A DNA stretch of 64,000 nucleotides from Aphelocoma coerulescens (GCF_041296385.1 NC_091014.1:52222078-52286077), one strand, 5' to 3'. Positions 1-24,600 are shown, numbered from the stretch's first letter. A program made the numbers and translations. Notes: generated from the sequence alone by a model not told the origin.

Positions 1-10789
<10,789 letters not shown>

Positions 10790-10833
10790 GGGGGGAAGTG
10801 TACTCCTGGGAATGGATATAAAAGCAAGCACAG

Positions 10834-13800
10834 GTGAGTTGGGGAGAATTTCCAGTTTCCACCTGCTGCCTTCTGTGGCTCCTTACATCTAGTGCCTTCC
10901 CCATTTCTGTGAGAAATCAAGGTGCTTTTGTGTACATTCAGAAAATTTGTAACATTTTTTTTTCTCTGCTACCATCCTGTTCAGTTTTTTGTATTTCTGC
11001 AGCAGTTCTTTTTGTTAAGCAGTGAAAGGCAAAGCTTGTTAGCTGTTACAACTGCCTGATTATTCTCTCAGCTAAACCAGTGGCAGAAATCTCCTTTTGT
11101 ATCGCATCCATAATGATCTGAAGTGGTTTTTCTGTGAGTCTCAGGGTAGTTAATAGTAAGCTTCTGTATAAATAAATTCATCAAAGTATCTTAAATTCTA
11201 TATATAAGCAGTAATTAATAATATTGGTGAGTTCGGGATTATTGTAATCTAGGATTCCCCTGTTTTCTGGAAATGTAGATGGATACCTGGATAAGTAAGT
11301 TAGTCTTAGCAGAAGCCCACTGTGTTTCTTTTAGCCCAGCTTTTTCCTCTATTTTGCAAACAGACATGGGGCATAAAAGGTAGAACTGTATCCAGAAGTG
11401 GTCACAGTTCCATAACTTTGTAATGTACCCCAAGTTCCTCACTGCACTTCCTTCACGCCTCCTCCGTTGTGTAGGCCCAGCGTTCATACAGCCATGTGTG
11501 AACTTGGTGAGGAATTCAGTTTGTCTGAAACAGCTTTTTGTCACGTTAGCATCAGAGCTGGGTCATTTTCCTAACCTGGTTCAGCGTGTGGCTGGGAAAA
11601 TACATTGGCACAAGGATGGAGTAGTGCTGAGGTGGGACTTAGCACCCAAGGAATGGGATGAGGTTGGGATTTGTTTCTTATTCAATTGCAAGTGCATTGC
11701 AGTTCAAAGGCAACAGGGTGGATTAAAATGAAATGAGTGTTGGTTTCAAATTAATACTTGTTGGCACCCTTCCCATGAAGCTGCAGCCCAAGAAGGTCTC
11801 TTGCCTTCATTTCACTACTGTGCTGGTTTGGGCAAATTTGGAAATACATCCTCTGATAAAAGGCAGGTTACAACCAGCCCTCCCCCACCAGGTTCAGGAA
11901 AAAAGAATTTTCCTCGAAGGAAAGTGAAAGAGATAAAAACTATTTCTTTAACAAATACACAAGAAAAGGATGATAATGCCAAATAATAAAACCTCTTGCT
12001 CTGCTGAGAGAAACCTGGGAAAATTTCAGAGTCCTTCTGTAGTCTCTCTCTTCCCCTGCTTGGAGCTGGGATGGGGTGGTGGGCCCACCTCCAGGGCCAA
12101 GGCCTTGGTGGAAATTCCTCCCAATGTATTCTGATGTTGAAACCGTCCAGCAGAGAAGAAGGGAAAAAATCAGAGTCCCAGGAAAGCAAAGTTCAACTCT
12201 CCATCTCTCTCCAGAGAAAAAGAAAGCCGAAAGCTGGCTGGAAAGAAAGCAAGCCGAGTGCTCCCTCCCGCTCCTCTCGCAGCTGCAGAACGCAGAGAGA
12301 GTTTTATATGTATCTCTGTGTGTCCTTGAAACATGAAAACAAACTGCAAAACTGCTTTGAAAGTTTTGGTCAGGTTTTTTTTCTCTTCTCAGGCTCAGTT
12401 TAAAGGCATAGAAAGGCACAAACTTAATTTCTGGGCATAGGGCAGCAGTATGGGATACACATCATGAAGTCACCCCAAGACAACTACTCAGTTGCATTTC
12501 TTACTCAAGCTAGTTGCTTCTCTGTCTTTTACTTCCAATCATGCAGGTGAAGTTGCTCTATCATGTCAGTTCTTGGAGCTGCTTATGATAATCCCCTTCC
12601 CTCACTGCTGTTCCCTTGCTTCCCTGGCACTTCCCCAACCTTAAAATCTTTCCTGTTTTTCAAGTAAAGTAGTTGTGAAGTGCTTCTGATGGTGTTTTGT
12701 GTGAAGGATGAGAGATTAATTGGAAAATTGTGGGGTTTTAGTGCAGTAGCAGAAGACAGGTAGTGTCCCATATAAACACTTTTTGTAGACTGACTGCTGA
12801 CTTGGTTTAGCTCTGCTGTGTTCTGTGATTTTTCATTTTTAATAGCATTCGTTCTTGGCTTTGGAGTGTTGTTTTAACAGTTACCATGCAAACAGTATTT
12901 AACAGTATTCAGTGTTTGAGTAGCTTTCTCCTTCCATGGTAAAGGTCACTGGGATTCCTTTAATCTTTTCTCTTTTCCTTAAAGTGCAACAGGCAATGTA
13001 ATTCAGAACGCTTTTAAAGCAGGATGCGAGTCCCACAGCCAAGGTGCCTCTTACAGCTGTTTAACACTAGGGAAGTCTGGTGATTTTTGGGCCATTCCTT
13101 TAAGGTACTGGTGAACATTACTGTGTCCCAGAGACCTTTACAGAACTTTGTTCTCTGCATTATTTTCCAGTGCTAGCTCTTTTTATATATATCATAGGAA
13201 TGTATTGACTTAAGACATTGAAGGCTGTGGAATCTCTGCTCTGTATTCACTGTATGCTCTAGACATCTCTCTAAGGTATCATTTCTTTCCAAATCCACTT
13301 TCGCCTCAAGAAGTTCTTAACAGAAAGTCCTATTTAGCCACCCCCTTTTGATGTTCAGAATGTCTTAAATAAGTTCTCCAGCCTGATCTTGCATTCCAAA
13401 ACAAAAACCATGCAACTCTAAAAGATCCAAGTGTAACAAAAAATTAATATTTTTTGTTGTATTACTGTGGTAATTAAAGAACTTTAGGGGAATTCTGTAG
13501 CAGTCCAGGTAGTACTGGAACTGCCCTTCTGCTGGGCAGAAGATACAGAAGATCTTAGTGTAAGATACAATGGATACTCAATTGTGAGATTATTGGGCTG
13601 TTCTAGTCCTGGTTCACTCCTAGGCCCAGCAATTTAAGAAAAATCCTGCATGTTGGATAACATCCAGGCAAGTCAGTGTATTCTGTCTTTGTTGCTTCTC
13701 TCTCCCCGAGCCAGTTGCCTCCAGAACACTTGGATCAAGTCCAGATTTGGAGAGTGACTGTGAGAGCAAGTCTGGTGCTCTGGATCTTGTCCAGGAACGA

Positions 13801-15345
13801 GGCAGGACTCTCCCTCAGTGTGTTGAGCTTGTTTCTTCCCTGAGCCAGTGCCTAATGCTCTGGACCAGTTCCAGGCATGGGCAAGCTGCAGTTGTACAAG
13901 AGCCAGAGCCAGCAACACGGCCTTGACACTCCTTCAGCGAGGGCTCACAGTTGCACAGTAATGAAACCACAAAGGGCAGCTGCCTGAACTCTCTAGGAAC
14001 CTCCCCCTTTCCTCTTCAGCTGGAGCTCCACGGCGTTGCCCGTCTGGTTTTTGTGCATACTCGCCTGACTTTACTTACTCTCAGCCTGGCACCCCTGGAG
14101 GGGGGAGATTTGCAGCCTAGAGTTGGGCTTGCTGGGATGTAATCTAGTTGGTGTGCTGATGATCAGAGCAGCATTGACTTCTGTATCACACTTAGTTAGG
14201 GTTCCTGGAGTTTAATTGCCAGCTATGAACGAACATGGGTGTTACTTTGCTCCCAGGCGTACCTCTCATTCCGTTAACTGCTTTCCATATGTATCACTTA
14301 TGTTGCAAGTTTTTTTCCTTTTCCCAAGCTCACTAGCTGGTAGGAAGGGATTTATCTAAGTCATATCAAAGAAAGTAACCTTACTAAATAAATAAATTGC
14401 TGCGGGGCTCACTTGTGTTATGGGAGAAGGGAAGAAAGGAATACATTATTTCAAGCTTTGCTTTCTCTCTATGCAGATTAAGAATGAGAACCGTAACCTA
14501 GAGAAATTAAATTTTAACTTTGTAGTTTCTCTTTTAAACTGAGCCTCCACCAACTTAGCAGACTCCTGAAGTTCATTTTCTCACTTCAGAGAATTTCTGG
14601 ACGGGGGGAGCATGTGCCAAGTACTTGGAGATGTCCACATTTGTCTTGGAAGACATCACAAGCTTAGACCTTCCATGAACAGTCTCTACCACCATAATAT
14701 GACAATTAGGTCAAAAAAGCAGCAGAAAGAAATATTACCTGCCCTCCAATTAGTTAAACCACAGCTTTACCTTTAGCTGGTGAAATCTGGCCATTTCCCA
14801 CATTTTGATCCTGTGACTGGACTGCAGTAATTTTGATACTAGTTTGACTATCTGCTACATATTCACTGGAAACCACTGTTGGATGGTAGTAGGGTGACCT
14901 GTAGGAAAACATTTGGGTGCAGTCCCTCACGGCATCCCAGGAGCTGTCACCATGTTGGGATGTGCTTGGCCCCTCTGTTTCCTATTCTCGTGGTCAGTGT
15001 GAGGAGTGGACTTGAGGTGAGTGAGATCCTGCCTGGCTGCTGAAGGTAGAAGTTCTGTAAGAGTGCCATTGTGATATGGATCATCCTGTCATCCCACACC
15101 TCCTCCAGAACTGGGCTTATTTAATTTTTTTTTTGCTGGTTGTTGAACTAAGACTTTTTATCACATGGATTAGCTTTTATGAACTACTCAGCATTGTCTA
15201 TATTCATTTTCAGTCCACAAAACTAAAGAGCTCTTGGTGTTGCTGCTCTGGTAGGCTGCTGAGTGGGTTTGTCCAAAGCCTGAGGGACCTGTTTGCAGAT
15301 GGAGGGAAGGAACCATTCCAATATTATTTTGACTTTGTTTTTCAG
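10834..15345 (+). other. TCF20: TCF20 intron before the terminal exon, 4.5 kb
   Basis: Inferred from the donor at 10834 and the acceptor with its AG at 15344-15345, preceded by a T-rich tract. It carries the LTR at 11819-12482. The rest shows no gene and no repeat that I can name. Confidence 0.7.
11814..12487. mobile_element. Solo LTR (avian ERV, ERVL-like) with 5-bp target-site duplication
   Basis: The element runs from TG at 11819-11820 to CA at 12481-12482 (664 bp). It is flanked on both sides by the direct repeat ACTAC (11814-11818 and 12483-12487). The terminal TG/CA dinucleotides and a 5-bp duplication are hallmarks of retroviral integration, and five bases fits ERVL-type elements. The opening sequence (TGTGCTGGTTTGGGCAAAT) and the body resemble a widespread avian LTR family that I know from bird genomes; I cannot give the exact family name. 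No internal gag or pol lies next to it, so it is a solo LTR left by recombination. Long open frames on its minus strand (up to 159 codons) belong to the LTR and are not genes. Orientation is undetermined. Confidence 0.85.
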
Positions 15346-15363
15346 GTTAGGCTGTTGAGATAA
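15346..15363 (+). CDS. TCF20: TCF20 alternative C-terminus (short isoform)
   Basis: If exon 7692-7741 splices directly to 15346, the frame continues VRLLR and stops at TAA 15361-15363. From memory, human TCF20 isoform 2 replaces the last 27 residues with VRLWR, which is the same arrangement. This supports both the acceptor and the skipping event. Confidence 0.75.
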   Translation, partial: VRLLR

Positions 15364-16644
15364 AAAGCGGTGGACATTCGTGACTGAATGGAATCTCTCC
15401 CACTGTGCAGCCATGCCCCCTCTCGACGTGCCTGCCAATGCCAGCACTTCCTTCATAAATTCTTACATCACACTCAAGACTGATGACATCACAGAATCTG
15501 ACCAAGGAGTCTGAACCAGCTGTTTCCATGGACACAATCTCCATAGTGACAGTGGGGAGGGGAGGGGGAAAAAGGAAACAGGTGGGGGGAATTAAAGAGG
15601 GAGGGATAAATATATATATATATAAAGATCTATTTTTTAGTCTTGAAAGACTTTGTTTTAAATGAAAGGTGCGCTATATCCCTTTTGATGCTTTTGATTA
15701 AAATTTTAAAAACCCCATATAAATTAAAAAAGAAACCTATAGCTAAAGTAAATATTAAATTCAAAATTAAAGCAAGGCATGTGGAGCCTAATATTTTGTG
15801 GGAAAGAAGAGCAAAACTGGGAGTACACCAAATAGGACTTGTCTCTGTTCCTCTTGCTTTCTTTCTCACAATATCTGATGAAATTCAATTTTAAAAGGCA
15901 AATAAAATACTGAGAAGTTGTTTGTAAGGTATGGGAGGAAGGCTTGGATGGTTGCAGGTGATGGGGTGACAGTACTTGTGTCTGAGGGGTAGGGAGGTTT
16001 CCATTTTTGAGAAACACTATTAACAGTGTAAGCTTGACCAACATCTGCAGACTCTTGGGTCATGAGACTCATGAAATAAGAGGTGGCTGCTGCTTGCTAG
16101 GTCCCATACACCTTGTTGGTGTGGGAACAACTGTACCACACAGGGGAAAGGAGTATCTGCCCTGTGTGGCAACAATGTGACCCCCAGATCATTCCAAGAA
16201 GCTGCCTTCAGTTTGGAAGGCAGGAGAGAGGAAGACCTGGTTTACCTGCCAGATTGAGGAACAAAAGGAAGTCTGAATGTGGTGGAGTCAGTGTATCTTC
16301 AAACTGATTGGAGTAAATCCACTTTTTTTTTTTTTATTTTATGATTTTGCTTTTCCTAAGAAAGGAAGAGGGAATGTCAGTGTAACAGCCTACACTATAT
16401 GGTTCTTTGGGGTTCTTTTTTTTTCTTTTTTTCTTTTTTCTTTTTTCTTTTTTTTTTTTGGTAAATTATGTAATTTTAAAACATTTGGGTTTAAGGAACA
16501 ACAAAAAAAATCGTATTTTTTTTCTTGTTAAAGCCTTAAGAAAGGGGTTAGTGCATCTTTCAGGGGTCACTCTGCCATGGGAATAAAAATAGCTGTTTCA
16601 CAAACAGTTTTATATAAAAAAAGCTTAAAAAAACCAAAAAAACT

Positions 16645-16650
16645 AATAAA
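16645..16650 (+). terminator. TCF20: Poly(A) signal AATAAA, probable TCF20 3' end
   Basis: Canonical hexamer followed within 30 nt by TTTTAACC, CTCCTTTTG and TTTTGTG, a suitable U/GU-rich downstream element. An earlier AATAAA near 15901 could give a shorter form. Confidence 0.6.
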
Positions 16651-16670
16651 CTTCATTTTAACCTTGTCTC

Positions 16671-19600
16671 CTTTTGTTTTGTGCGAACTTGATTTGTTTA
16701 AAAGGACAGAGACAGTACTATCTGCTGCTTTTTGGTTTCTTTGCCTTCATCGGTTCTGCCTTCAGTGATGACCTTCTGAACTGGCCCAGCAAGAGGAAGA
16801 CCACAAAGGCTTTGAAAAACTAAAGCTTAGGATTTGTTTGATGTTCAGAGTTAACAAGCCAATGACTGGATGAATTTTCTGTTCGTGTGAGTTGGTGGTA
16901 TTTCACCGGGTCACTGACTTCTTTCACTCATAGGATGGTAGCATATCCTAGAGATATCAAACAGCGTGGTGTTTACTGGGAAGTCACTAGAGATAGGGAT
17001 CTAACCAGCATGACATGGATAAGAAAAATGGGGTTGATATTGTGGGGAGGGAAGAACTATTTTAAAAGTTATGTACTGGATGCTTGCTCAGCTACTCACA
17101 TTTTGGAGTATTCAGCACATAAAAATAAAATCTATGATAGCTCATATTAAGATATCTATTTTAACTCTATTTTTAAAAGATCGATTTAAAGATTTGGGAG
17201 ATAATTTGGCAGTTATTTATTTCTAGAAGTTGCTACTCTCACTCATAAATATTTGGAAAGAAAGGGCAGCCTTCTGCTTATTCCTTTCCCAGTAGCAGCT
17301 ACTGAAGTTAGTATGTCCTTTACATTAAGAAATAGACCTGTTGTGATAAATGTCACTAATGTGTCATGAATTGGTGCTGAAAATATTTAACTGCTGGTGT
17401 AGTCAGAAAAAAGTCATTTTTAGCATAGTTAATGTGATTGAGTAAATGACTTCTTTTCAACTGAATAAAAATGTTTCTTTTTTTCACAGTGTCTGTTCTA
17501 TTCTACCTGTTCTAAAAAAAAAAGAAAAAGTTACTGTTTTTGCATTGATTTTATGTTGGTGAAGAGTCAACTTTGTCTGTAGCACTGTGACAGCAGAACA
17601 GTGTGTGCTGGAACTGCTGAATTTGACACTTTCACTTTTGGCTCTTCAGGGTGGTGTCACAGCAGAGGCAGAAGGTTTTTGGGTAGCTGGGAGGGAGCCT
17701 TGGAGGTGTTCCATGTGGGAGCTTGTGGCAAGTATGGAGATTCAATATTTCCTTCTGCACTGTGGTTGGAAAGTAGTGGGCGTTGTTTAGGGCAAATAAA
17801 GAAATGGTACCACAGTCGGCTTCACGGGAAGTATTTCTCAGTGGGAAATGCTTAAAATCCTTCAACTCAGCTGTGGCTTAACCCTCCCAGTGCTGTGGTC
17901 AGAGGTGAGGGGGTGCTCTCCAGTAGAGGGGGATTGTGCTTGGTGGTAAAGGCTTTACAGAAACCAGAGTTGTCGTGATTCTAAAACCGAGCCAGGAGGA
18001 ACTTAAACAATGTGTAGTGGCTTCCTGGGAGAACTTGGAAATGATCCAGAAGAGTCATAAAATCCTGTTGGAAGTAAAAATTTCTTTTGGCTGAGAAAAT
18101 GCAAAGTGCTGAGTGGATTTTGAAAGCTGTTGTACAAAACATTTACCTGCTCCATCCTGCAAAAGCAATCAGCAGCTTGACATCATGGATACCCCAAAAT
18201 GGAAAAAAAGTTTGAAAGTCTTGGCTAATTTAGAATTTGTGGAGCAGAAATGACCTGCAGCAGAACCTTAAAAGAGACTGTGTATAGATGAGAATGAGTG
18301 GTCTGGCACCCACTTGGGAATTACCTGTTTGGATGAGGAATGAACTAACGAGAGTTTGGATAAGGCAGCTCATTTTCAAAGTGTTTCTTCATGCTGTCTG
18401 ACTCTCATCGGGATCTCTTGAAAGAGACTTACACCAATGTGCTGGCAATTGAATGTGATCGTTTAGCAGCATTTCCAGGCTAACCAGTGTGAGTCAGCGC
18501 TGCTGAACAGGGTCAAAGGAAAAGATGTTTTCCCATCAAGGATATGCAATGGATCCATCATGATAAGGATGTTTGTTGATATGATAAGGACAAAGGGAGT
18601 CCTGCAGCTGATGGAGGCCTGGGATATATACAGAGCAGATCTTGATAACAGGAGCTGCCCATTGATACATTTGTCATGTATTTATTGCATGTGAAATCCA
18701 TGCTTGGAAATCCAAGGCACAGATCACTGTGGATCATGCAGCACAGGAGAAAGCCATCTCAGCTACCACTGCAGAAGGCAGTGGCCAACCTCACTAATCT
18801 GTACCACAGAGGTATGAGAGGGAATTTTACTTGGGGTTGTGACGTTCTTGAACCTTTTTAATTGCTTAGAGCAAGACAAACTGGTGATGTTTAATAGTAT
18901 GGAAATAAAAACATTCAGGGGTTCAGGGTGCAGCATCTGCTGAAGAATGGTGCACATCTAGTTCATGGAGTGCAGCTAATGGCAAGCTGAAGAAATACAT
19001 TTTTGGTGGACATGCATTTAAAAAACCAAAAGTTTGTTGAGATATGGGCAGTTGAATGGCAGCTTTGGTATTTTGACTATTTAATGTGCAGTAATGTACA
19101 TAAAAATATGTTAGGAAAGATAATACCTTAAACTGGCACAGTTACAGGGGGAACATTTGGGAGCTGACTTGGATATAAACTTTCTAAATTATCAGCCTGT
19201 TAACTGTGTTATTACATCAGGAATTACCTCTGCTGTCCTGAGTGCAGTGGTTGTCCTGGACATGGTAGAAATATTCGGTAGAGGGACACAGCATTGGTTT
19301 GTCTGATCTAGTCCCTGACTTACCAGAATGACTGAAAGAAGCAGTCCTCTATCTCAAAATGTAGAGAATTAAGTGTAAATATCCTACTTTTGGAAGTGGA
19401 ACAGGGTATCTACATGGTTGAGGAGGAATAATTCACCACTGCTCTGGATTTTTTTTAAGTGATTAATAGTTATGTGAAAAAGAACAGAGTACAGGTAGTC
19501 CAGGTTCAGTTACAGATCTAGAAAACACAAAGATGTGGTTTTACTGACTTTGCTAGGAGATGCTGAAAGAGTAGTTGCAATCTTAGCTTTGGGTTAGAAA

Positions 19601-22600
19601 TCCCTGTTGTGAAACAGGACAAGATTCTTGTATGGCTGTGAAATATTTCTAACAAACATGTTTAGGTTTGGGCATAGTTTTTTGGGTTTCTCAGGTTATT
19701 TTAGGATGGAACTCCAGCAGCACATTTTGAGTCAGAGAATTTAGTCAATAAATGTAGAGAACAAAAGTAATTATTAGAAAATTGTGGGAGACCAGTAACA
19801 CTGGTACTTTCTCCTGGCATAGCTACAGGCCATAGAGAGCTTAACTAATGCACATCACTGAAAAATTGGCTCCATAGGGATACTGTGCACCGAGCTCCCC
19901 ACCTGACCTGTGCTATTCAGCCAGAAATTATTATGTAAAGCTCTGAAGGAGAGAATGATGTTTTTCCTTAAGAGTGCAACGGTCAGTGAAAAAGGTCAGC
20001 TGTCATTGTCCCTACTTGTGATTGTTTAATTGTTTGCTCCATCTGTACTTCTGGTGGGATCCAAAAGGTTTACTCTGTCATCTAGTTGGAAAGTGAAGAG
20101 GGTGCTGCTTACAGAATCTTTTTGTAGGATTTAATTTCTTAAGTGGAACCCATGTCCTAGTTAGTGTGTTTACAGAAGGGAGCCTGAACTGGAAGGAAAG
20201 TATTGCTTGTTTGCTGGCTTCTTCTACAGGGCAATATGGAGAGCTGAGATTGCTTCTCTTCCCTCTTCATCCTCCAGAGGTTTCTTGCAATTTATTGCTT
20301 AACTCAGTTTTAACACTGCGGTTTCAAGATTCTGACCTTACCTGGCCATCTTTAGAAATGCTGATATTTCTTAGCAGCCCCAGAGAGACTTACTTGCTAT
20401 CCAAATAATTTGAAAAAGAAAAATAATCTTCTAGCTCATAGCAAACCCCCTGTGAAAGAAACGTTCCACTCTAGCTGGGGATCAGGAATCAGACTGATGT
20501 GTTCTCCTCTGCATGATAAAACCTGCTTGCATGTGCTGCTGAAGGTGAGCGTAGCCAGGTTACCTGCAAATAACACCTGTATCACATTAGGGGCCTTTGG
20601 GTTGTAGCTACCCCTGCTGACAGCCAAACTCAGAGTTCACATTAGGCTTGGCAGTCGGTGCTCCCTGGCTTTGAGATACAGCATGGCAATGGTTTTCTGA
20701 GTTTTGTTGAAATTGCTTATTTTCAGTGCCACATCCTTTAGTGGGGAGCAGCAAAGAATGGCAGAGAAAATGTTGGGGAAAGAGTTGTGAGGTGCTTACA
20801 TGAAAAATAAAAATGGTGGTGCAAGGATAAATCCGCATTGTATAGCGAGAGTCTTATGAGCTGAAGCCAGTTCATCAAAGAAATGTCACCACTTTTCATG
20901 GTTTTATTAAAAAATGGAAGTCTGTACACTTCACGGCATTTGTATGACAAAAACTTAATTGGGCTTTCACCCAAGTTCTTGCTCACCTGAACTGGGTGCC
21001 CTCTCAGAAGACAAAGGGAATTATTAGAGTCTTACAAATTGTAGATTATTTTGAGGACATTACTTTGGAGGCTGTTGGAATTACAACAACCTGGATTATG
21101 GGGCATAACAATATCTTACTTCTTGTGGACTTTTTTATCACCTTGAGGTACCTTGTACATAAGACAGATCTCACGGTAGCTGGAAGACACGCAGAGAAGT
21201 GGACAAATTGCTGTTTAGTGTTCTGCTATGAAATTCAGAATTGCCAGGTGGCAATGGATTTCAAAGAGGCAAGAAAGCACTGTGTGTATAAGCACAACAA
21301 GGACATAAAACTCCTGGGTTTTGTGATACTTTGCTGCTTTGGAAACCAGGATGAGAAGGTCACTGTATAAAGTGGATGTTCCAGTCTCTCTGTTCACCTG
21401 GTGTCCTGCTGTGGCTGAAACTTCTGAGGAGAAATCACTACCTGTACAGGTGATAGATGGCAAAAATACAAGTGCCCATTTGGGAATGAAACCAAAGAGC
21501 TCCACTCTGCAAGAAAATAAGCCAAGCTTCTCTAATACTGCTGATGGAGACTTTTCCAGCTACCAAAAGCAGAGGCCATACAGAACAGCCCAATTTTGTA
21601 GTGTCTAAGCATATTTCCAGGGTTGTGTTTGATTCTGCTCCAAGTGGGAAACATTCTTGGCTTTACATGACAGGAAAATGTGCCAGGAGAAGAAACAGTT
21701 TCCAGAGCTGTGAGATGGAAGTGGGCATTTGCAGCCTTAAAGAGGACATTGAGGGTTGTAGTCCTCATGGCCGACTCCAGCTGCACCGCTCATTTTTACT
21801 GAAACCAGCAGCATCATGTCACCACAGGAACACAAAAGACTTGGAAAAGATGCTGTTATAGCAGAAGTGTACAAATTCCTTATGACAAATGTGAAAGATG
21901 GACTTAGCAGGCACCAAGTTTGTGGTCTGCTGCTTCAGAATAGGGAAAGAAGGTGCATCTTTTTAACTGCGCAGAATTGTTGCAGTCTAGAAGATTAATG
22001 GGTCAGAAGATGTACAGCTTAGTAGTAGGAACACTAATAATGAGCAAGAGGGACTGTAAGACTGCCAGTAACTGGGACAAATTCTGCTTTGGACCATGGC
22101 CCATTGGCCTCAAACACTGCCCACCAAACCCATGTTGGATGGATTCACCACTGAGCTGAGCACTGGTGTTTTATGATCCAAAGGTCCTCTTGAAAATAAG
22201 GAGAGATGAGAAAACCTTTTACAAGTGGCCTAATCATGTGAAAGAGTAATGGAGAAATAACAGGTCGGTAGAAGTTGGGGAAGGTGTTTTCCTGAGGTTC
22301 CTTCCATGGAATGCTATGGCATGAGAGAAGACCTGAGACCATTGGAAAGGCACCTGAGGGCCTCACTGGTGGAGGTGGCTGTTGCTGATGACCTTTTCTG
22401 TGGGCAGCTGCATGTGTGTGAGTTCTGGAAGAACAGTCCAGGTAGGTACCATACCAAATCTATTCTCTGCCATTTATTAGACTACATAGCAACAGGCCCT
22501 GAAATCCACCCTTTAATGTAAAAAACCACCCTTTTTGCATCCAAATGGTTGTTCCAAATAGGGATAGTCTCTCTTGTGCTTCCAGAGGGAATGTTGGCCA

Positions 22601-24295
22601 AGTCACCAGGCTTGGTTGGTCCCTCTTCATAAATGCCTCATCTTGGTTTTCTACCTCCAGTCAGTAGCATGCCACAGAAACTGGAATACAACAGCTGATA
22701 CTCATTTTCTAGGGTTTCATTTGACCTCTTTGAAGGAGCTACTTGAGACAGACGCCAGAAGTCTGTGCAACCATTTTTTTATTTACCATTTCTGCCAAGA
22801 GACAATGAGATTTGCCCCTTATTTTTAGCATTTACTGGAGTTAGTTGGACTTTAGGAGTAGCTGATCAAAAACCTAAACAACCTTTCCCAGTCTGCAGCT
22901 AAGTGTGCAATGCAGGGCCTGGTGGAACAATTTAACTTCTTATTCCTTACAATGCAAGAGGAAGGACAAGTCTGGGGCTTGCCTGAACAGCCTTTTTGTG
23001 TCTGTTTGCCACAGCCCCTTGGCCTCCCCTTTTCTTCACTAGGTGCATTAAGGATATACCAATTTGTGGTTTTTAAGAACATATGTACTTACCTTTTTGA
23101 TTTGTAAGTCTATACATATGTCTGGAAATACACAAGTACAAAGGTTCAGTAGCGGAGAAAAAATGTTCATTGACCAGCTTGCATGTTGCATGACCAGATG
23201 TTGGGTGAGAGCAGCAAAAACTACAGCTAAGGTCTGTCACGAGTTCAGGGGGCACTTCAGCAACTAAAATGTCGCAATTCAAAGTGTCCCACAAGGCACT
23301 GTGCCTCTCACAAACAGGCAGTGTACATGAAACAACAAAACCCTTCCGTGGAGTAAGCAGGCTTTGTACCTTCAGGCCACAATTTCCGAAGTGCTCACCC
23401 TTGAAATGAGCTTCTCACAGCCACACAACACGGCAGCTCCTGTATTCCCACTTTGTTTTCACTTCTGCCTCAGCTGACAGCAAGTGTTTGAGCTTGATTT
23501 CTGCTGCAGCCTGTTGCAATTGTCAGAGCAGACAAGTATCTCCAGTCATTCTGAAAAGGTTTGTGGCACTCTGATTCAAAGAGCACATAGGGTTCATAAC
23601 AGTGTGAACAAGTGGAGACACTTCCATTCTCTTTTCAGTTGATTGTGGGTATCTGTAAGACTGTCATTGCATTTCTCCATCTTGCACATTACTTACAGGT
23701 AATCCGGATATTGCATGTCTGTGTTGCTTGCAGGTAACTCAGCCTGTTAGTCATAATTTGTCCTGGTGTAACTCGGTGGTTCTATTTTGGAGTTGTAGCC
23801 CAAGCAGGAGCCCTCCCTCTCACCCTGACATGGGATCAAGGGTATCTGTAGCTGCTCTCTGTCTCCCAGGCAGCACAGAACTCCCCAGCACCTCCAAGCT
23901 CATGCAGAGGTTACTGCCTTGGTATCCAGTGTCTATTGCAGTGCTGTTACACTCCAGCAACTTCTCCAGTTGGATTCTTGGCCTATCACATGTCCTCATC
24001 ATCCAGTCAGGTCTGCAGTCCTGAAATTCTGCCTCTCTCTCTCTCTCTTTCTCTCTTCTTTTTTTTCTCTTTTATAGAATCAGAAAATTCATTCCAGACT
24101 CTTAAAACTTTGGTTTTTTCTTTTCCAAAACTGGGGGAATCTTTTGCACTGTTTGCAAAGGTATACCTGCTCTAGATCAAAGAATTCAAATTGTCTGTGA
24201 TCAGGAATCCCATCTAGCAGCTGTGACAATTACAAAAAGGACATGTAATTTTTACTTGTCATCCACATTCACATTTTAAAGTTCTCTGGAAATCC
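16671..24295. other. Intergenic, no supported gene
   Basis: 7.6 kb between TCF20 and the first CR1 relic. Several open frames of 60-124 codons (the longest at 20996-21370) show no recognisable domain, no plausible splice structure and no similarity that I know. I see no CpG island and no named repeat. Confidence 0.5.
24038..24077. repeat. CT-rich simple repeat
   Basis: A short polypyrimidine microsatellite: CT dinucleotides followed by T-rich sequence. Confidence 0.7.
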
Positions 24296-24600
24296 TGGTA
24301 TGGAACAGACTGGAAGGCACCTCTCAAGGTTTCTGGTCCATCCCGATGGCTTTGTGAAGGTCAGCCTCAGACTATACCAGGCTTTTCATGGCTTTGGATA
24401 GTCAGGTTTTGAAAACCTTCAGGGTGGAGACTCCACACCATCTCTGGGACCCCGTTCCTGTGCTAAGCTGTTCTCTTGGAGCAGCAATTCTTTTATCTAG
24501 TCACAGTTCTGATTGCTGCAGCTTGTGACTTGCTTCTTGCCCTGTTGCTGCACCATTTGGAGAAGAATCTGACTCCATCTTGCCTATAAAATCAGCAGTT
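24296..24600 (-). mobile_element. CR1 LINE relic (old)
   Basis: The segment reads like the reverse complement of a CR1 3' region. It has the usual landmarks in order: GGAAGGCACCTCTCAAGGT, then CAGGCTTTTCATGGCTTTGG, then GTTTTGAAAACCTTCAGGGT and GGAGACTCCACACCATCTCT. It is considerably diverged and contains indels, so it is an old, 5'-truncated copy. Confidence 0.75.

Larger units (their letters stand above)
15346..16670 (+). other. TCF20: TCF20 terminal exon, 3' UTR
   Basis: It starts at the acceptor at 15345/15346 and ends just after the AATAAA at 16645-16650, which is followed by T/GT-rich sequence. The length, about 1.3 kb, is similar to the human 3' UTR as I recall it. The body is AT-rich, with a TATATA run near 15610-15624 and long T tracts at 16322-16335 and 16418-16460. 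The exact cleavage site is inferred. Confidence 0.7.

Noticed and set aside
11815..12419. Minus-strand frames of 124 and 159 codons
   Set aside because: They lie inside the LTR with defined ends and target-site duplication, and the frame has no recognisable protein domain.
18391..18861. Possible decayed coding sequence (readable 30-60 residue pieces)
   Set aside because: The pieces are interrupted by stops and match no family I know. Chance openness is the simpler explanation.
20996..21370. 124-codon plus-strand frame in the intergenic region, with neighbouring frames to 22.5 kb
   Set aside because: Considered as a processed pseudogene. I recognise no protein family, and adjacent frames do not form a coherent product.
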